Below are positions 52,907 to 61,334 of a stretch of 64,000 nt of DNA, piece by piece. The translations under genes and the position numbers were made by a program. The stretch covers positions 51,295-115,294 of the forward strand of contig CASDXQ010000018.1 in assembly GCA_949285145.1 (NCBI GenBank), in the 5' to 3' direction. The notes beneath the pieces were generated by a model. The model saw only the letters and a program-made list of their open reading frames with translations. It was not told where the DNA came from and made no database searches. Every line of letters begins with the position of its first letter. The stretch's first letter is position 1. The DNA comes from an uncultured Spirochaetales bacterium. GTDB taxonomy: Bacteria; Spirochaetota; Spirochaetia; Sphaerochaetales; Sphaerochaetaceae.

Positions 52907-54433
52907 TCACAGCATCTCTGCAATACGGTGAGCAACTGCAATTCCGTCAAGGGCCGCAGAAACAATGCCGCCTGCATATCCTGCGCCTTCCCCGCATGGA
53001 TAAAGGCCTTCGACCTGGCAGAAATTCTCATCACGCAGTATTCTCACGGGACTGCTGGTACGGGTCTCGGGAGCGATGAGCAGCGCCTCATCCGTAAGAA
53101 AACGCCCCCGGCTCATGCGCACGAAATCCTCAATGCCGCTTCTCAGACTTCCGGCGATGAGGGATGGAAGTACATCATCCATCCTCATCATCTCCAGACC
53201 GGGTATGTAAGAAGAACGCGGCAGGGAGGAAGAAAGCCTGTTTTGGAGAAAATCCGTCATTCTCTGTGCAGGCGCCCTGAAACCGGGATTATAGCATTTC
53301 CTTTCAATATTAGTGATATACCTGAGCATCGCAAATGTATCCTGATGTTCCAGATCCGATACCCTCAGCTGTACGACAATACCGCTGTTTGCCCAGAAAC
53401 TGCCACGCGCTGAAGGTGACATGCCGTTGACGGCAAGATGACCGTCTTCGGTTGCTGCAGGAACGACGATACCGCCGGGGCACATGCAGAAGGAATATAC
53501 TCCGCGCCCTGATGTCTGCGTCACGAATTTGTAACTTGCAGCCGGAAGATACTTTCCCCTTCCCTCCGTGCTGTGGTACTGCATCCGGTCTATGAGTGCC
53601 TGCGGATGCTCAAGCCTCACTCCGATGGCCACATCCTTTGCTTCAAGGGCAAAACCGTCTTTCTGCAGGAATGAATACACATCTCCTGCACTGTGACCGG
53701 TTGCCAGTATGACAGGACCGTGAAATACCCGGCCGTCCGCACATGTCACTCCCGTAACCTTTTCATCCTTCCTGAGCAGTGAGACAACTCTGGTTCTCAG
53801 ATGAACCTCTCCTCCGTATTTTTCTATTGTTTTCCTTATATTCTCAACCACGGAAGGAAGCTTGTCGCTTCCGATATGCGGGTGCGCGTCGCTCAGTATT
53901 TCATTTGAGGCACCGTGCTGAACGAGAAGCGCGAGCACTTTGGAGACATCGCCTCTCTTGACGGACCGGGTGAAAAGCTTTCCATCCGAAAAGGCACCTG
54001 CCCCGCCCAGACCGAATGCATAATTAGACTCGCAGTCAAGACGGCCTTCCCTGTTGAGAACGGCAAGATCCCTTTTTCTTTCTCCTGATCCCTTCCCCCT
54101 TTCAATGACCACAGGCTTCAACCCATTCTCAAGCAGCGTAAGAGAAGCAAAAAGCCCTGCAGGTCCTGCACCGACAACAATGACAGGAGGCGCATCTTCA
54201 ACGGATTTGAAAGACACCGGAGAGAAAACAGGTTTTTCCTCTTCATCAATGAATACACGGATCCTTGCGTTTATCCTGATGTCCTTTCTTCTGGAATCAA
54301 TTGATTTTCTCAAATACACCGCAGATGTCACATTTTCAGCTTTAATACCGCATTTTGCCGCGCATTTCTTCCTGAGCAGTTCTTTTTCATAAGCCTCCTG
54401 AGGAGAGAGGCAGAGGTCTATATCCTTGATCAT
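52907..54433 (-). CDS. Uncharacterised FAD-dependent dehydrogenase (COG2509-like)
   Basis: The 508-residue flavoprotein has an N-terminal extension of about 85 residues, then PVIVVGAGPAGLFASLTLLE with the Rossmann dinucleotide site and VVIERG. It continues with DCESNYAFGLGGAGAFSDGK, FCMCPGGIVVPAATE and a C-terminal YPCGEGAGYAGGIVSAALDG. This layout fits a broadly conserved family of unknown reaction. TATTCT ends 7 nt before the ATG without SD, and the promoter overlaps that of the divergent ABC-F gene. Confidence 0.82.
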   Translation of the reverse strand: MIKDIDLCLSPQEAYEKELLRKKCAAKCGIKAENVTSAVYLRKSIDSRRKDIRINARIRVFIDEEEKPVFSPVSFKSVEDAPPVIVVGAGPAGLFASLTLLENGLKPVVIERGKGSGERKRDLAVLNREGRLDCESNYAFGLGGAGAFSDGKLFTRSVKRGDVSKVLALLVQHGASNEILSDAHPHIGSDKLPSVVENIRKTIEKYGGEVHLRTRVVSLLRKDEKVTGVTCADGRVFHGPVILATGHSAGDVYSFLQKDGFALEAKDVAIGVRLEHPQALIDRMQYHSTEGRGKYLPAASYKFVTQTSGRGVYSFCMCPGGIVVPAATEDGHLAVNGMSPSARGSFWANSGIVVQLRVSDLEHQDTFAMLRYITNIERKCYNPGFRAPAQRMTDFLQNRLSSSLPRSSYIPGLEMMRMDDVLPSLIAGSLRSGIEDFVRMSRGRFLTDEALLIAPETRTSSPVRILRDENFCQVEGLYPCGEGAGYAGGIVSAALDGIAVAHRIAEML

Positions 54434-54440
54434 GGATCAA

Positions 54441-54470
54441 AGAATAGCTTGTATGAGGCCTGTCAATCAA
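54441..54470 (-). promoter_or_regulatory. Promoter of the FAD dehydrogenase gene, predicted leaderless
   Basis: On the minus strand TTGATT (54465-54470), 18 nt, TATTCT (54441-54446), then 7 nt to the ATG at 54433. Confidence 0.55.
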
Positions 54471-54477
54471 TTAGAAT
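54449..54477 (+). promoter_or_regulatory. Promoter of the ABC-F gene, near-leaderless
   Basis: TTGTAT (54449-54454), 17 nt, TAGAAT (54472-54477), then 9 nt to the ATG at 54487. It overlaps the opposing FAD-gene promoter, so the two may interfere. Confidence 0.5.
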
Positions 54478-54486
54478 GCATTTCTG

Positions 54487-56334
54487 ATGAACGTACTCTC
54501 AGTTGAAAATCTTTCTAAGACAGTTGATGACAGACCGCTTTTTGAAAACGTGACACTGGGTCTGGACGAAGGAGAGAAAGCCGGCATAGTCGGCATGAAC
54601 GGAGCCGGCAAAACCAGCTTCATCCACACTCTGACAGGACTCCTGCATCCTGACGAAGGCAGAATAAGCATAAGCAGCTCTGTCTTCATGGAAACACTCG
54701 AACAGAATGTCTCATCAGAGGATGATGCAACAATAGGAAGCTACCTTTATGAATCAGGCTGCTGGAAGATCCGTCTGCTGAATGATTACAACAGCGCCGT
54801 GGAAAGAGGTGATGTCAGGACGTATCAGCATCTTATGGGAGAGATTGAAAAGCATGATCTGTGGGATATTGAGAATGACTATAAGGCACGCCTGACACAG
54901 TTCGGCCTGAGGCTGCCGATGGAAAAGCCGATGAAGGATCTCTCGGGAGGAGAGAGGAAAAAGGCCGCAATCGCACGTCTTTTCGCACTCAAACCCGGCA
55001 TAATGCTGCTGGACGAACCTACGAATCACCTTGACATAAAGACGATTGAACTGCTTGAGAGCGAGCTGAGAGGCAGCAGTGCAGCAGTCATAATCGTCAC
55101 TCATGACAGATACATACTGAATTCGGTATGCACAACAATCTGGGAACTTGACAGAGGGACATTCTACCGTCATCCGGGAAACTACGAAGCCTATCTTGAA
55201 CGCAGAGCCGAGAGAATAAGCATGATGCAGAAAGAACAGAACCGTCTTGCCTCGATCCTGCGCCGCGAGCTTGTCTGGCTGGAGAGAGGGCCTCAGGCCA
55301 GAACAGGAAAGGACAAGAACAGGAAGGAAAGGATTGAGAACATGCTCGCATCTGTCCATAACGTTCAGGATACAAGGCAGGCAGTTTTCTCTTCTCTTGA
55401 CAGAAGACTCGGCAAGACAATTCTTGAAATCGACAATATTTCAAAATCATATGAAGGGAGATGTCTTTTCAGAAATTTCTCGTATTCTTTCAAGAAAGGA
55501 GACCGGATAGGCATTGTCGGTGACAACGGCTGCGGTAAGTCAACCTTCCTTGATATAATTGCAGGACTTGAGACGCCTGATGAAGGAAAAGTCGTAAAAG
55601 GTATCAACACATATTTTGCATATTATGATCAGATGAGCCGTACGCTTGATACAAAGAAAAGCGCAATTGAATTCATAGAAGAGCTTGGAAGCCGCATAAA
55701 TTTTGCAGGAACTGAAATGAGCGCTCAGCAGCTGCTGGAACTTTTCGGCTTTTCAAGGGAGAAAAGCAGAACAAGTCTTTCCGTTTTCTCGGGCGGAGAG
55801 AAAAGAAGAATATATCTCATTTCAAAAATTGTGCAGAATCCCAATTTCCTGATCCTCGATGAACCGACAAATGACCTGGATATAAAGACGATGGAGAATC
55901 TGGAAGAGTATATCTCGGCTTTCAGCGGCTGCACGCTCATTGTCTCTCATGACAGGGCTTTTCTCAACTGCACCTGCACTTCCCTTTTCGTTTTTGACAA
56001 CTCAAGGATACTTAATGTCCCCACAACCTACAGCCAGTGGAAAAAGGATAATGATATCCCTCCGCTGCAGGTCAGAAGTGAAACCAGGAAGGCAGAAGAA
56101 AAACCCGGAAGGGAAAAAAAGGGACTTTCCTTCAAGGAGCAGAAAGAATTCGAATCCCTGGAAGGGGAAATAACCAGGCTTGAGGAATACAAGAAAAAAC
56201 TTGAGGATAGTTTCTCAAGCGTACAGGCAACTGAAGACGGAACTCTTAAGGAACGGAATGAAAAATACACCAGAGTCTGTGAGGAAATAGAAGAAAAAAC
56301 ACAGCGCTACTTCTTTCTTGCAGAGAAAATATGA
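54487..56334 (+). CDS. ABC-F family ATPase (Uup-like)
   Basis: The 615-residue twin-ATPase lacks membrane segments. Domain 1 has GMNGAGKTSFIHTLTG, LSGGERKKAAIARLF and LLDEPTNHLDI. Domain 2 has GDNGCGKSTFLDIIAG, FSGGEKRRIYLISKI and ILDEPTNDLDI. The inter-domain linker is about 90 residues and the C terminus is a coiled coil (residues about 545-615). This matches Uup-like proteins acting on the ribosome or branched DNA, rather than a drug exporter. It could also give antibiotic protection; the sequence does not tell. Confidence 0.88.
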   Translation: MNVLSVENLSKTVDDRPLFENVTLGLDEGEKAGIVGMNGAGKTSFIHTLTGLLHPDEGRISISSSVFMETLEQNVSSEDDATIGSYLYESGCWKIRLLNDYNSAVERGDVRTYQHLMGEIEKHDLWDIENDYKARLTQFGLRLPMEKPMKDLSGGERKKAAIARLFALKPGIMLLDEPTNHLDIKTIELLESELRGSSAAVIIVTHDRYILNSVCTTIWELDRGTFYRHPGNYEAYLERRAERISMMQKEQNRLASILRRELVWLERGPQARTGKDKNRKERIENMLASVHNVQDTRQAVFSSLDRRLGKTILEIDNISKSYEGRCLFRNFSYSFKKGDRIGIVGDNGCGKSTFLDIIAGLETPDEGKVVKGINTYFAYYDQMSRTLDTKKSAIEFIEELGSRINFAGTEMSAQQLLELFGFSREKSRTSLSVFSGGEKRRIYLISKIVQNPNFLILDEPTNDLDIKTMENLEEYISAFSGCTLIVSHDRAFLNCTCTSLFVFDNSRILNVPTTYSQWKKDNDIPPLQVRSETRKAEEKPGREKKGLSFKEQKEFESLEGEITRLEEYKKKLEDSFSSVQATEDGTLKERNEKYTRVCEEIEEKTQRYFFLAEKI

Positions 56335-56342
56335 TTGTACAG

Positions 56343-56380
56343 AAAAAAAGCTCCTGACAGCTTTTCCGCCCGTCAGGAGC
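56343..56380 (-). terminator. Terminator of the desulfoferrodoxin operon
   Basis: GCTCCTGAC (56350-56358) pairs with GTCAGGAGC (56372-56380), followed on the minus strand by a T7 run. It probably acts in both directions, ending ABC-F transcription as well. Confidence 0.8.
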
Positions 56381-56399
56381 CATACCGGATACAGATCAG

Positions 56400-56774
56400 T
56401 TAAAGATCAGCTTTCCACAATCCGTGAAGATTGCAATAGGCATAGACAGCTTTTGCCTTGTCGCTCGGGCTGAGTGCAAACACCACTTCCGGCTTGTCCC
56501 CGGCCTTGAGACTCTTTCTCTGTCCGCCTTCCTCTGTTTCAAGATATACCCACTGAATGAGATGCTCTTCTGTCATCGGATGCAGAGTTGAGCCGATCTG
56601 GACAGTAATGAGATTGCCTTCAGCAGATGCAACCGGAATGTGCTTTTCCGTAGCGGCTTCGGTTGTATTGGGAACAAGCTCAGCCATTTTTTCGCCGCAG
56701 CAGACAACCGGCACGCCCTTGTCCTGAATCTTTCCGATGATGTTCTTGCAGTGATTGCAGATGTAGAATTTCAT
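56400..56774 (-). CDS. Desulfoferrodoxin (superoxide reductase, 2Fe type)
   Basis: The 124-residue protein has an N-terminal desulforedoxin-like domain with FYICNHCKNIIG and VPVVCCGEKM (four Cys for an FeS4 site). The neelaredoxin domain follows: TEAATEKHIPV with the His/Glu ligands and a C-terminal YAYCNLHGLWK with the axial Cys and His. It reduces superoxide without releasing oxygen, typical of anaerobes. GGAG precedes the ATG; the upstream extension overlaps the previous gene and is rejected. Confidence 0.9.
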   Translation of the reverse strand: MKFYICNHCKNIIGKIQDKGVPVVCCGEKMAELVPNTTEAATEKHIPVASAEGNLITVQIGSTLHPMTEEHLIQWVYLETEEGGQRKSLKAGDKPEVVFALSPSDKAKAVYAYCNLHGLWKADL

Positions 56775-56790
56775 ATGTCTTCTCCTTACA

Positions 56791-57258
56791 TTATTCTTTT
56801 TTATCCTCAATCTCGCTGATGACCTGTGCATCAGTCTTGATCGGTATGAGTTTTTTTATGAAAGCCTGAACTCCGACATAAGTCTTCTCAAAATCTTCCT
56901 CGCTTTCCTTGAGTGCGGCCTGCCATGCTGCGCCGAATCCCGGGCTGTTGATTATGAGCCTGTCAACAGCAGTCTGATAGACATTGAGCCGCTGCAATTC
57001 CTTTCTGCCCGGTTTCTGTGAATAAGTCTGAACTGTGATGCGGAGATTCTCATTGGCTTTCCTGAGATCCTCATTTTCCTTCTTGAGTTTGTTGACTCCC
57101 TCGCTTTCCAGTTCCATTCTGTCAGTAAGCATCTGCTTATAGCGTGCCACTTCCCTGTCCGCCTGATTTTTCTGATTTTTAAGCCTGACTGCCATCACCA
57201 TGAAAACCAGAAGACCGGCTATCAAGGCAGATGCAAGACAATACAATACCTGTGCCAT
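56791..57258 (-). CDS. Membrane-anchored coiled-coil protein
   Basis: The 155-residue protein has one N-terminal membrane helix (VLYCLASALIAGLLVFMVMA, residues 4-23), then a coiled coil of about 60 residues (VNKLKKENEDLRKANENLRI) and a globular C-terminal region. I recognise no family. It precedes the desulfoferrodoxin gene with a 16-nt gap, probably in one operon. GAGG lies 6 nt before the ATG. Confidence 0.6.
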   Translation of the reverse strand: MAQVLYCLASALIAGLLVFMVMAVRLKNQKNQADREVARYKQMLTDRMELESEGVNKLKKENEDLRKANENLRITVQTYSQKPGRKELQRLNVYQTAVDRLIINSPGFGAAWQAALKESEEDFEKTYVGVQAFIKKLIPIKTDAQVISEIEDKKE

Positions 57259-57373
57259 ACCTGAACCTCATTTAATAAAATACTATATTATTCACCCTTA
57301 GACAAGAGAAAACACAGGCTCAAACACTAATGGAAAATGTCAGCAAAATATTACAGTACAATAAATTAAAAAA

Positions 57374-57457
57374 TGCCCGAAATGGGTATCGAACCCATAC
57401 GACCTTGCGGTCAAGGGATTTTAAGTCCCTTGCGTCTACCAGTTCCGCCATTCGGGC
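57374..57457 (-). tRNA. tRNA-Leu(UAA)
   Basis: This is an 84-nt type II tRNA. The acceptor GCCCGAA pairs with TTCGGGC, the anticodon loop is CTTAAAA (TAA), the long variable arm is TGACCGCAAGGTCGT-like, and the T loop TTCGATA. The discriminator is A; CCA is not encoded. It has its own promoter. Confidence 0.93.
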
Positions 57458-57486
57458 ATGACTGCTGTGAAAACAGAACAGAGGCT

Positions 57487-57515
57487 ATGATACACACTTT
57501 ATGACGCTAAGTCAA
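57487..57515 (-). promoter_or_regulatory. tRNA-Leu(UAA) promoter
   Basis: On the minus strand TTGACT (57510-57515), 17 nt, TATCAT (57487-57492), followed by AGCCTCTGTTCTG upstream of the mature tRNA. Confidence 0.75.
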
Positions 57516-57676
57516 TTTCATGACGGGAAATGACTGCCTTTGCAAATTCTCACCCGGACAATGATTTCGTCTTAACCGCCGTATAACGTAATCTGCATAT
57601 TTTTCAAATTGATTTTAAAATTTATATACCGTCTTAGGTTTATTATTTATCAATAAGATAAAATATTTTAATGTCT

Positions 57677-57704
57677 TTGCAAATGGCATGCAGAAATGTA
57701 TCAT
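57677..57704 (+). promoter_or_regulatory. tatD promoter, predicted leaderless
   Basis: TTGCAA (57677-57682), 16 nt, TATCAT (57699-57704), then 6 nt to the ATG at 57711. No SD. Confidence 0.55.
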
Positions 57705-57710
57705 ATCTGC

Positions 57711-58463
57711 ATGAGTTATTTCGACACGCATTTTCACCTGACTGCAATGATGGATAAAGGTATTGACCTTGACACTCTCATAGGAATTGAGGGAATGGAT
57801 ATCGGATGCGATCCCGGCGATATCGTACGCCGTATTGAAGTGATCAGCAAATTTCCTTCCCTGTATTTCTCAGTCGGAGCGGATCCGGGGACAGCGGAAT
57901 CTGAAAGAAAAGCATCGGAAATTGCCGCGCAGATAAAAAAAGAGGCAGAAGAATACAAAGCAGATTTCATCGGTGAAATCGGTCTTGATTATTACTGGAA
58001 TTACGGGCCTGAGGGGAAAATGGAGGATGTATTCGCCATGCAGCTTGATATTGCGGATGAGCTGAATCTTCCCGTTGCAATCCATACAAGAAATGCGGAT
58101 GTCAAAACGCTGGAAATACTTTCATCCCACAGAAACGCAAAGCGCGGTCTCATTCACTGTTTCTCATCCGGCATAAAAACGGCAAAAGCTTTCCTCGACC
58201 TTGGCTTCAGCATCTCATTTGCAGGGAATGTGACCTACAAATCAAGTGATGAACTGAGAGCAGTTGCCGCATACACTCCTCTTGAGTGCATCCTGCTTGA
58301 AACAGACTCGCCCTACCTTTCACCCGTTCCGATGAGAGGAAAAACAAACACACCCCTGAATATTGAGTATACTTACAAGATAATTGCTGAAATCAAGAAG
58401 ATAAGCAGTGAAGAACTAAATGAGATTGTCAAGGAAAACTTCAAAAGAATTCTTGAACTCTGA
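57711..58463 (+). CDS. TatD-family metal-dependent hydrolase
   Basis: The 250-residue TIM-barrel hydrolase has DTHFHLTAMM with the HxH metal site, GEIGLDYYWNYGP, LPVAIHTRNADVK, GLIHCFSSG and LLETDSPYLSPV, giving the two-metal site. TatD members are DNases or D-amino-acyl-tRNA deacylase-like enzymes; here the role is unspecified. I choose the second in-frame ATG (57711) because the first would lie within the -10 region. The 3' end antisense-overlaps the next gene by 48 nt. Confidence 0.88.
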   Translation: MSYFDTHFHLTAMMDKGIDLDTLIGIEGMDIGCDPGDIVRRIEVISKFPSLYFSVGADPGTAESERKASEIAAQIKKEAEEYKADFIGEIGLDYYWNYGPEGKMEDVFAMQLDIADELNLPVAIHTRNADVKTLEILSSHRNAKRGLIHCFSSGIKTAKAFLDLGFSISFAGNVTYKSSDELRAVAAYTPLECILLETDSPYLSPVPMRGKTNTPLNIEYTYKIIAEIKKISSEELNEIVKENFKRILEL

Positions 58464-59213
58464 ATACATATAAGGAGCAGAGATGATTCCTTCTGTTTCT
58501 TCATCGAGAAGAAGTCTTGTCATCTGCGTGAAATCATACCCGACAGTGTCGGCCCTCTGGCCTGACTCAAAAGCTTTCTGATAAATACTGTCCACAATAT
58601 ATGTGCAGCCCTCATCAAGCTGAAGAAGCTCGGAAGTTTTGGACGGATCATAGATTATCAGGGTCTGTACACCGTTTGCAGCCAGATCGGAAGAAAGGTT
58701 TTCGGCGGCAACACGGCTCAGAGTTTCATCATAAGCGAAAGAAGGAACTGATTCAGGAGCAAGAGAGGCAAGTTCACTTTCCTCATAATCGCTTTCATCA
58801 TATATGAGTGCAGGAAGCAATGCATCCGTACCGGCATTCTCATATGCAAGATTCCACTGCGCCTGAACATCATCTGTAAAGACAACATCAAAATAATCAG
58901 ATGCCTCTGCATCGCTGATACCGAAACATGCACTCCTCACACCGGGGGAAGCACCGTCCCTGATGAGAAAAAGCGCAGCAGAGGGAGAGTATATTACCGC
59001 ATCAGCATCATCCAGTTTCTCCGGATATACGCTCACGGTGCATCTGTACGGCGCAAAAATCCCTCTCTCAGGCAGGCAGCTGTATAAATATTCATCATAT
59101 CCGCTTACAACGAAATTGATCCTGTCAAGCGAGAAATAACGGATAAGAAGAAGCGCTGCAGCAATAACTGTCGCTGATATTAGCGACTTTAACAGCAGAT
59201 GTTTCCTTTTCAT
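58416..59213 (-). CDS. Membrane-anchored protein with periplasmic binding-like fold
   Basis: The 265-residue protein has an N-terminal membrane anchor (residues 9-27). The remainder resembles a type I periplasmic binding protein: DDADAVIYSPSAALFLIRDG, then an N-terminal lobe and a late QTLIIYDPSK and GYDFTQMTRLLLDEETEGII. The family is not certain. TATCAT ends 8 nt before the ATG without SD, with TTGCTG at an 18-nt spacing. Confidence 0.5.
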   Translation of the reverse strand: MKRKHLLLKSLISATVIAAALLLIRYFSLDRINFVVSGYDEYLYSCLPERGIFAPYRCTVSVYPEKLDDADAVIYSPSAALFLIRDGASPGVRSACFGISDAEASDYFDVVFTDDVQAQWNLAYENAGTDALLPALIYDESDYEESELASLAPESVPSFAYDETLSRVAAENLSSDLAANGVQTLIIYDPSKTSELLQLDEGCTYIVDSIYQKAFESGQRADTVGYDFTQMTRLLLDEETEGIISAPYMYSEFKNSFEVFLDNLI

Positions 59214-59221
59214 TGCGCTTC

Positions 59222-59251
59222 ATGATAAATGAAAGGAATACCGTACAGCAA
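59222..59251 (-). promoter_or_regulatory. Promoter of the periplasmic binding-like gene, predicted leaderless
   Basis: On the minus strand TTGCTG (59246-59251), 18 nt, TATCAT (59222-59227), then 8 nt to the ATG at 59213. Confidence 0.55.
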
Positions 59252-59258
59252 GTCTCAA

Positions 59259-59287
59259 TTGACGAAGAGCAAACTAAAAACTAGAAT
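59259..59287 (+). promoter_or_regulatory. fba promoter
   Basis: TTGACG, 17 nt, TAGAAT. The leader is about 28 nt and includes AGGAGG before the ATG at 59322. Confidence 0.7.
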
Positions 59288-59321
59288 AATTTACGAAATA
59301 ATTATCAGGAGGAATAATCCT

Positions 59322-60320
59322 ATGATCAGCTACAAGGACTTAGGTCTTGTCAACACCCGTGACATGTTCGCAAAGGCAATCAAGGGTGGTTATGCAATTC
59401 CTGCATACAACTTCAACAACATGGAGCAGATGCAGGCAATCGTTCAGGCTTGTGTTGCAACAAAGAGCCCTGTCATTCTTCAGGTATCGCGCGGCGCACG
59501 TGACTACGCAAATATCAACCTTCTCCGCAATATGGCAAGAGGTGTTGTCGAATATGCACACGAGCTCGGCTGTGATATTCCTATAGTGCTTCACCTTGAC
59601 CATGGTGATTCATTTGAAACATGCAAGGACTGCATCGACAATGGTTTCTCATCAGTGATGATCGACGGATCAAGCCTTCCATATGAAAAGAACGTGGAAG
59701 TCACAAAGAAAGTTGTTGATTACGCTCACCAGTTCGACGTGACAGTTGAAGGCGAGCTTGGTGTTCTTGCCGGTATTGAAGATGAGGTTGCTTCTGAAGT
59801 GACTCATTACACAAGGCCGGAAGAAGTTGAGGATTTCGTTTCAAAGACAGGTGTTGACTCGCTTGCAATCTCCATCGGAACAAGCCACGGTGCAAACAAG
59901 TTCAAGCCGGAACAGTGCACAAGAAACGCAGACGGCATCCTTATTCCGCCACCGCTCCGCTTCGACATCCTCAAGGAAGTCGAGAAGAGACTGCCGGGAT
60001 TCCCGATCGTGCTGCACGGTTCATCATCAGTTCCTCAGGAATATGTAAAGATGATCAATGAGCACGGTGGAAAGCTCAAGGACAGCGTCGGAATTCCCGA
60101 AGAGCAGCTCAGAGAAGCAGCGAAGTCAGCAGTATGCAAGATCAACATCGACTCTGACGGGCGTCTTGCAATGACAGGAACCATCAGAAGGATTTTCGAT
60201 GAGAAGCCAGCTGAATTCGACCCGAGAAAGTACCTTGGGCCTGCCCGTGATGCTCTCAAAGAGATGTACATGAGGAAGAACATTGATGTTCTCGGTTCTG
60301 CAGGCCACGCACTTGACTGA
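59322..60320 (+). CDS. fba: Fructose-1,6-bisphosphate aldolase, class II
   Basis: The 332-residue zinc aldolase interconverts fructose 1,6-bisphosphate with DHAP and glyceraldehyde 3-phosphate. VLHLDHGDSFETCKDCIDNG gives the zinc His and catalytic Asp, VTVEGELGVLAGIED the metal Glu, SIGTSHGANKF and VLHGSSSVP the later His and phosphate loops. It pairs with pfp in glycolysis. The AGGAGG lies 10 nt upstream. A tagatose-bisphosphate aldolase activity cannot be excluded. Confidence 0.95.
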   Translation: MISYKDLGLVNTRDMFAKAIKGGYAIPAYNFNNMEQMQAIVQACVATKSPVILQVSRGARDYANINLLRNMARGVVEYAHELGCDIPIVLHLDHGDSFETCKDCIDNGFSSVMIDGSSLPYEKNVEVTKKVVDYAHQFDVTVEGELGVLAGIEDEVASEVTHYTRPEEVEDFVSKTGVDSLAISIGTSHGANKFKPEQCTRNADGILIPPPLRFDILKEVEKRLPGFPIVLHGSSSVPQEYVKMINEHGGKLKDSVGIPEEQLREAAKSAVCKINIDSDGRLAMTGTIRRIFDEKPAEFDPRKYLGPARDALKEMYMRKNIDVLGSAGHALD

Positions 60321-60345
60321 TGTGTCACTGTGAAATCTGATATTC

Positions 60346-60383
60346 ATCCCGGGCATGTGATTTGTCCGGGATTTCCATTTTTT
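60346..60383 (+). terminator. fba intrinsic terminator
   Basis: ATCCCGG (60346-60352) pairs with CCGGGAT (60366-60372), followed by a T6 run. Confidence 0.7.
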
Positions 60384-60415
60384 GACCTTTTTTCATGAAA
60401 TACCCGATAAACATT

Positions 60416-60445
60416 TTGACAGTAAACTGTTGCCTGTGCTATATT
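60416..60445 (+). promoter_or_regulatory. infC-rpmI-rplT operon promoter
   Basis: TTGACA, 18 nt, TATATT, then CCTCTGTTG. The leader of about 60 nt has AGGGAG before the TTG start. Confidence 0.75.
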
Positions 60446-60514
60446 CCTCTGTTGTGGGCAACCGCAAAACTTGAAATTCAGAAAAGCCACAGGGGTGGTT
60501 TACAGGGAGTTTAA

Positions 60515-61048
60515 TTGGCTACTAGGGATTTACGCATTAACAGACAGATTCGTGCACATGAAGTGCGGCTTATTGATGAGAATGGCGAACAGAAAGGTGT
60601 TATGAAAACATTTGATGCCATCCACATGGCGGAGGAAGCAGGACTTGACCTGGTTGAAGTATCTCCGAATGCAAATCCCCCGGTCTGCAAGATTCTGGAT
60701 TTCGGGAAGTACCGTTACGAAATGGAAAAAAAGCAGAGGGATGCAAAGAAAAATCAGGCTGTAATCAAGATCAAGGAAATAAGGATGCAGCCCAAGATTG
60801 ACAGGCATGACCTTGAAACGAAGAGTAAATTTATCGGAGAATTTCTCAACGAGGGAAACAAAGTGAAGGTTTCAATCCGTTTCCGCGGCCGTGAGCTTGC
60901 GCATCCTGAACTTGGAAAAGATGTGCTGGACAGGATACTTGAGATTCTCAGCGAAAATGGTGTACAATATAATCTTGATAAGGGTGCGTTCATGGAAGGC
61001 AAAATGATGAGCATGTTCGTTTCCCCTGTCAAAAATCAGAAGAAATAA
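60515..61048 (+). CDS. infC: Translation initiation factor IF-3
   Basis: The 177-residue IF-3 has the N domain start [21 protein letters not shown], a linker with [20 protein letters not shown], and the C domain [26 protein letters not shown]. The start codon is TTG at 60515 with AGGGAG 5 nt upstream; rare starts are common for infC and allow IF-3 autoregulation. First gene of the rpmI-rplT operon. Confidence 0.95.
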   Translation: MATRDLRINRQIRAHEVRLIDENGEQKGVMKTFDAIHMAEEAGLDLVEVSPNANPPVCKILDFGKYRYEMEKKQRDAKKNQAVIKIKEIRMQPKIDRHDLETKSKFIGEFLNEGNKVKVSIRFRGRELAHPELGKDVLDRILEILSENGVQYNLDKGAFMEGKMMSMFVSPVKNQKK

Positions 61049-61122
61049 GAGCCGTACGGCTTTTATATAACGTAACTTCAGGGGTTCTTGTTCCCTGCGG
61101 TGCGATAAGGATGGGTAGTAAA

Positions 61123-61320
61123 ATGCCAAAGATGAAAACAAGAAAGAGTGCTGCAAAGCGCTACAGGGTTACCGGTTCTGGCAAGGTGGCTTACAAGAAG
61201 ATGGGCCTCCGCCATATTCTCACAAAGAAGAGTTCAAAGCGTAAGATGAGTCTTAGACATGCTGGAATCTTGAAAGACGTGGAAGCAAAGAGAGCAAAGT
61301 CAATGCTTCCTTATGCATAA
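61123..61320 (+). CDS. rpmI: 50S ribosomal protein L35
   Basis: The 65-residue basic protein [20 protein letters not shown].. ends with [16 protein letters not shown], matching L35. It follows infC by 74 nt. The SD is AAGGA about 10 nt upstream. Confidence 0.95.
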   Translation: MPKMKTRKSAAKRYRVTGSGKVAYKKMGLRHILTKKSSKRKMSLRHAGILKDVEAKRAKSMLPYA

Positions 61321-61334
61321 GGAGTGAGAAAAAA

